Position numbers and translations under genes: made by a program. DNA of 64,000 nt from Snodgrassella sp. (GTDB lineage: Bacteria; Pseudomonadota; Gammaproteobacteria; Burkholderiales; Neisseriaceae): NCBI GenBank assembly GCA_024103515.1, contig JAGGIK010000002.1, positions 1-64,000 of the forward strand, read 5' to 3'. Below the pieces are notes generated by a model, which searched no databases, was not told the DNA's origin, and saw nothing but the letters and a program-made list of their open reading frames with translations. How positions within the stretch are numbered: the stretch's first letter is position 1; each line of letters begins with the position of its first letter. Below are positions 60,208 through 64,000 of this stretch, piece by piece.

Positions 60208-61433
60208 TATAACGCTTATTTAAAGATCGATATTTTGAACTAATCTATTCATATTGTGAAAGTGATTAATAAAGAACTGACCCCATATAAGCCTGCCAGA
60301 GATTATGATATCTTAAATTTAGCAAGTGAGTATAAATTAAGCTATTGATTGTACTATTTTTTAAAATATTCAATAAAACTTAGATTACAACAAACATTCT
60401 GATTGATTTTTTAATTGGTTAGCGGTAAAACCTGTAAATTAATCTAATAATGAATATTTTTATGACTGAAAATCAGGTTGCACAATTTATAAATGATGAG
60501 TAATTTAAAACTTTAATAAATAATTTTTCACTGATATTTAAGTTTCTGCACAATTAAAAGTGGTTTTCTGAAAGATCTTTTGCATTGGTATTAATAACGT
60601 CATTCGTTAACATTTTTATTCTGCTGGTCTATATTCTTTGCTGACGCCGCAATTGAATCAGTGTGAATAGGCAGCATTGTCATTATTATATTTTTCTGTT
60701 TGTTGTTGGTGATGGGCGGCTGACACTGAGTAAGTGGCGAAACATCAAGTTTTATGCAAGATTATTTCTGATTGTTAGGTAAAGGCAGGTAAATTTATGT
60801 TTCGTCTTAGCTGGCAGAGATGTTTGCGACAGGTTGGTTAATCTGTGAATGTGATGATGTAATGTGAGTGGAAGATGGAGATTATTTCAGGCATTTGTGA
60901 CAAGCACTAGTCAAGTATTGGGGAATTTTATCGGTTAGTCCCGCTCTTTTTGGATTGAGTTGCAGCTTCAGCAAATGGTGAAATTTAGTATTGTCGTAAT
61001 CTGATATTGATAAATTATTTATTATATAAATAGACTCATACTATATGTATACCTGAAATTTAGTTATTTACTGATTATGATCTATTATTACTCTTTATAC
61101 CTAGCTAGGCACTAAGCATTATGAATGCGTTGATTAACTAGATTATTAACTTAATAAGCTAAGATGAAGTGTTGGGTTATCTTTTGTGTCTGCTAATTTA
61201 AGTGAATATTTATCATTAAGAATATGGAAGTTGTCACCTTGATGAATCCTAATTGTGGTTTCGTTTTCAAAAGTATAATGTTATTCTTATTTGTGCAAAG
61301 ATGGATGGTAAGCTGCATCTATTTAATCTAATTTAAAATCAATTAAATCTATATTATTCCTCAATAATGGATATTTTGCATTTCCCGGGCCATCATTTAA
61401 TGTAGATGGCTGGAAGGATTCCTTTTATATCCT
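60208..61433. other. 1.2-kb gap between the GT2 operon and the GT39 gene
   Basis: No open frame with a start longer than about 40 codons and no known family on either strand. Positions about 60600-60980 are less AT-rich than the rest and hold broken, stop-interrupted frames on both strands, as a decayed gene would. I cannot name it. The promoter of the GT2 operon should lie near its left end. Confidence 0.4.
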
Positions 61434-62927
61434 TTAATAAGGTCTTGATTTTTTCAGACAATGGTTAGGAACATATGCTTGCCAAACGACTTTTAATGAT
61501 TCTCGTTTGGGCATTTTATTCCACCGAATTGACCATTCACCTTGAAAATGCATAAGCTTTTTGTCTTCTGCTAAATGATTAATCCAAGGTATATTGGGTT
61601 GCTCTCCCTTCAACCACAAGACCATTGTGCCATTCTGATGTAGACGATGCTTACTCATCCATGGTGAATAGTCGGCATTACCAGAAATCATCACAGACGG
61701 TGCAAACTTTGAATAAGAAGCAACTAATAATATTGGCCAGTCGGAACCAGTAACGCTATCCAATTGGCACGAAGATAAGGATTGCCATTGCTCATCAGCT
61801 TGTTTTGCCAAAGCAGCTTGAGGCCAATCCATGCGAGAGGGCTTATGCCGTATACGGGCACCAAAACTAATATAAATGATCATTAATAATGTCACGGTTA
61901 TTGCCCAGACAGAAATGCCTCTCACCAATAAATTATATTTATGTGGTGTTAATACTTGTTCTGGGATCATGGCTGCAATAATCAAGCCTGATAGTCCCCA
62001 CATCGGCATTCCCCACATATCACGCAGCCCAACTGCAAAAACTAATGCTACTACCACCAGCATTATGGTAGGGAATAATCCCATCCATAGCAAAAAAAAC
62101 CAATCATTTTGGCGCATTGTCTGACTATGCTGTTTGTAGGATAGGCGTGTTTGGGTGAATAATAAAATAATTAATATAGGTAAATGGTTGAGTAATTGTG
62201 TAGCAAGATAGCCAAGCGCGGCAAAATGACCATTTCGACTGGCATCTTCGGCAGAACGAGCTGAAGCATAAGTTAATGAAATCCAGTCATGTTGCACCAA
62301 CCAGTATAAATTAGGAGAAAATACAGCAATGGCAATGAAAATAGCCAACCAAGGTTTGAAACTCAGCCACTTACTGCGATAGTGGGTTAATAATGAGTAA
62401 ATCAATATACTGGCCAGCAATACGACCACGGTATATTTGATCAGCATACCAACACCAGCTAATAATCCAAAAGCTAACCATTGTTGCCAGCGATCATATT
62501 TTATTGCTTTATAGAAAATATAAACCAACCCAAGCCAAATCGGCATTTGAGCAATATTGTGATTAAACTCTAGTGATGGCCAAGTGTAGTAAAAAATTGC
62601 CAGCAAAAACTGAGCCCCAATAAATGCTCGTTGGCGATTCATTAGCTGTAAGCCGATCAAATAAGCTAACCATAAACTTAATGCTATAGTGCATTGACTG
62701 AGCAAATATGGACCAATATGACCAAATACATGATAAAACGAATACAAAACCCAACTAGATAAAGGAGGATGTTTATAGTAGCCCCATTGCCATTCACGCC
62801 CCCAATAAATACCTTCAGGTACATCTAGCGGGTAGCTAGCAGAAAGTAAAAATGGGGCAACTACCCAGATAATAAAGTATAGAATTAACCATATAGGTAG
62901 TTTAGTAGAAAAAGTTTTTGCTGGCAT
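61434..62927 (-). CDS. glycosyltransferase family 39 (ArnT/LgmB-like)
   Basis: A 497-aa inner-membrane protein with about ten or eleven helices, related to ArnT and the dolichyl mannosyltransferase superfamily (PMT_2). The N-terminal periplasmic loop carries the family's acidic residues (PLDVPEGIYWGREWQWGYYK followed by HPPLSSW). Such enzymes move a sugar from undecaprenyl phosphate to an acceptor in the periplasm, often lipid A. Same strand as the GT2-GtrA-deacetylase set, but 1.2 kb away. The acceptor is inferred. Confidence 0.85.
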   Translation of the reverse strand: MPAKTFSTKLPIWLILYFIIWVVAPFLLSASYPLDVPEGIYWGREWQWGYYKHPPLSSWVLYSFYHVFGHIGPYLLSQCTIALSLWLAYLIGLQLMNRQRAFIGAQFLLAIFYYTWPSLEFNHNIAQMPIWLGLVYIFYKAIKYDRWQQWLAFGLLAGVGMLIKYTVVVLLASILIYSLLTHYRSKWLSFKPWLAIFIAIAVFSPNLYWLVQHDWISLTYASARSAEDASRNGHFAALGYLATQLLNHLPILIILLFTQTRLSYKQHSQTMRQNDWFFLLWMGLFPTIMLVVVALVFAVGLRDMWGMPMWGLSGLIIAAMIPEQVLTPHKYNLLVRGISVWAITVTLLMIIYISFGARIRHKPSRMDWPQAALAKQADEQWQSLSSCQLDSVTGSDWPILLVASYSKFAPSVMISGNADYSPWMSKHRLHQNGTMVLWLKGEQPNIPWINHLAEDKKLMHFQGEWSIRWNKMPKRESLKVVWQAYVPNHCLKKSRPY

Positions 62928-63121
62928 AAAAGGTGTTTTATTTTGGAGTAAGGCTAAATTATAATAGGCAAATATTGAATCAACAAACTGAGCAAAATCT
63001 TATTTATGATTTTTGCCTTAACAGCAATTGAATTGCAATTAGTTATGCAATCCCAGTTAAATCTGAGATTGCAAAGTAAAAAATGATTTCAATAAAATAC
63101 AAATGGAAACAAGAAAACCAG

Positions 63122-63772
63122 TCAAGCTACGCTGAACTTAGTGCTAATCTTATCCGACAAAATTAATTCCAACTCATCTCCAGATTGAATTGCTGCTACC
63201 CCCGCGGGTGTGCCGGTATAGATGATATCCCCTGCCTGTAAGCCATAAATTCTGGACAAGTAACTAATAATATACGCACAGGAAAACATCATGTGTTCAG
63301 TATTGCCTTGCTGGCGTGTTTGGCCATTAACATTTAAATAAAATTTCTCAGCATTAATATTTTCTACTTCTTCTGGACTAATAAAATGAGAAAGACAGGC
63401 CGAAGTTGGAAAACCTTTTGCTTTAGTCCATGGCAGCCCTTTAGATTTGAGCTGATTTTGAATATCACGGGCAGTTAGGTCTAGACCGATGGCATATCCG
63501 CCAATATGATCCATCGCTGATTCCTGAGTAACATTAAAAGCATCTTTTTTAATATAAACGACTAATTCACATTCATGATGTACATCCTGGCTAAAATCAG
63601 GCAATCGGATCATTTCTCCAGTTTGTATCAAAGCAGAGCTTGGTTTAAGAAATACTACAGGTTCACTGGGATTAGCATTTTTCAATTCCTTTACATGGTC
63701 CAAATAGTTGCGCCCGATGCAAAATATATTCCCTAAAAAAACTTCCTGTCCTGCTAGGTTAATTTTTTTCAT
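63122..63772 (-). CDS. fumarylacetoacetate hydrolase family protein
   Basis: A 216-aa enzyme of the FAH superfamily, small bacterial branch (YcgM/FAHD1-like acylpyruvase). Family blocks are IFCIGRNYLDHVKEL, EPVVFLKPSSALI, the metal site VHHECELVVYI, GYAIGLDLTARDIQ, the KGLPWTKAKGF lid, and GDIIYTGTPAGVA. I took the ATG at 63772 (MKKINLAG) over the GTG at 63784. Members act on acylpyruvates or decarboxylate oxaloacetate; the substrate here is not known. Confidence 0.88.
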   Translation of the reverse strand: MKKINLAGQEVFLGNIFCIGRNYLDHVKELKNANPSEPVVFLKPSSALIQTGEMIRLPDFSQDVHHECELVVYIKKDAFNVTQESAMDHIGGYAIGLDLTARDIQNQLKSKGLPWTKAKGFPTSACLSHFISPEEVENINAEKFYLNVNGQTRQQGNTEHMMFSCAYIISYLSRIYGLQAGDIIYTGTPAGVAAIQSGDELELILSDKISTKFSVA

Positions 63773-64000
63773 AATGTTTGCCACTGGTTATAATAATTGA
63801 AAGTTATAAACATGATATTTTTATTCTACCGGAAATAAATCTATAGCACTGTGCTAATCAAAAATATTTTTCGAAAAAATTTAAAAATCCTTTTTTAAAA
63901 TATAATTTATAAATGTATTAGTCTTTTAGTTAAACGCCTTGGATTAAATCAAGGAAATAAATTTATACATGGTGCGTGATTATTTCCTGTCTAAACGGTT

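Overview
The window reads as an ordinary, AT-rich chromosomal segment of a Neisseriaceae bacterium, most likely Snodgrassella or a close relative. This is inferred from gene content and order: dnaB followed by five minor type IV pilin genes, the order znuC-znuB-znuA, mreBCD-mrdA-rodA divergent from gatCAB, an MnmC oxidoreductase without the usual methyltransferase half, and the low GC. I could not run a search, so the genus is an inference.

Layout. 1-465: a broken IS481-type transposase. 636-3217 (-): aspS and a DUF502 membrane protein. 3619-6969 (+): comEC, a small lipoprotein and an orphan 162-aa protein. 7644-15477 (-): lolA, a DUF1090 protein, the zinc uptake operon (a 34-aa membrane peptide, znuC, znuB, znuA) behind Zur-like palindromes, mnmC and an AsmA-family gene. 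16282-17073 (-): suhB, then 1.2 kb without a clear gene. 18266-22181 (+): trmJ, a DUF1853 gene, tig and clpP. 22638-28237 (-): the cell-shape operon mreB-mreC-mreD-mrdA-rodA. 28426-41476 (+): gatCAB, lptE, holA, ratA, rnfH, pth, ubiD, a phospholipase D lipoprotein, trpG, trpD and serS. Then tRNA-Lys(CTT), ppa, a small type VI secretion effector/immunity islet (42710-44704) and polA. 48212-48907 (-): rpe, next to an IS3 remnant. 49028-49429 (+): a small Spy/CpxP-like exported protein. 49522-54245 (-): the minor pilin genes behind dnaB. 54455-55039 (+): sodB. 55145-63772 (-): metNI and metQ, a set of lipid-linked sugar genes (family 2 glycosyltransferase, GtrA flippase, YdjC-type deacetylase, family 39 glycosyltransferase), and a fumarylacetoacetase-family gene.

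How genes work together. GatCAB plus an AspRS carrying the His of non-discriminating enzymes points to tRNA-dependent amidation. The shape operon supplies the elongasome. ComEC and the minor pilins belong to DNA uptake and type IV pili. The GT2/GtrA/deacetylase/GT39 set has every part needed to add an amino sugar to lipid A, as in the Bordetella Lgm and Francisella FlmF2/NaxD/FlmK systems.

The most interesting parts are: (i) the islet between ppa and polA, where a Tae4-type peptidoglycan amidase gene has lost its catalytic C-terminus and usual start codon and is followed by four Tai4-type immunity copies, two intact, one broken and one reduced to a scar; (ii) the 34-aa peptide translationally coupled to znuC; (iii) the predicted lipid A amino-sugar cassette; and (iv) two decayed insertion sequences.
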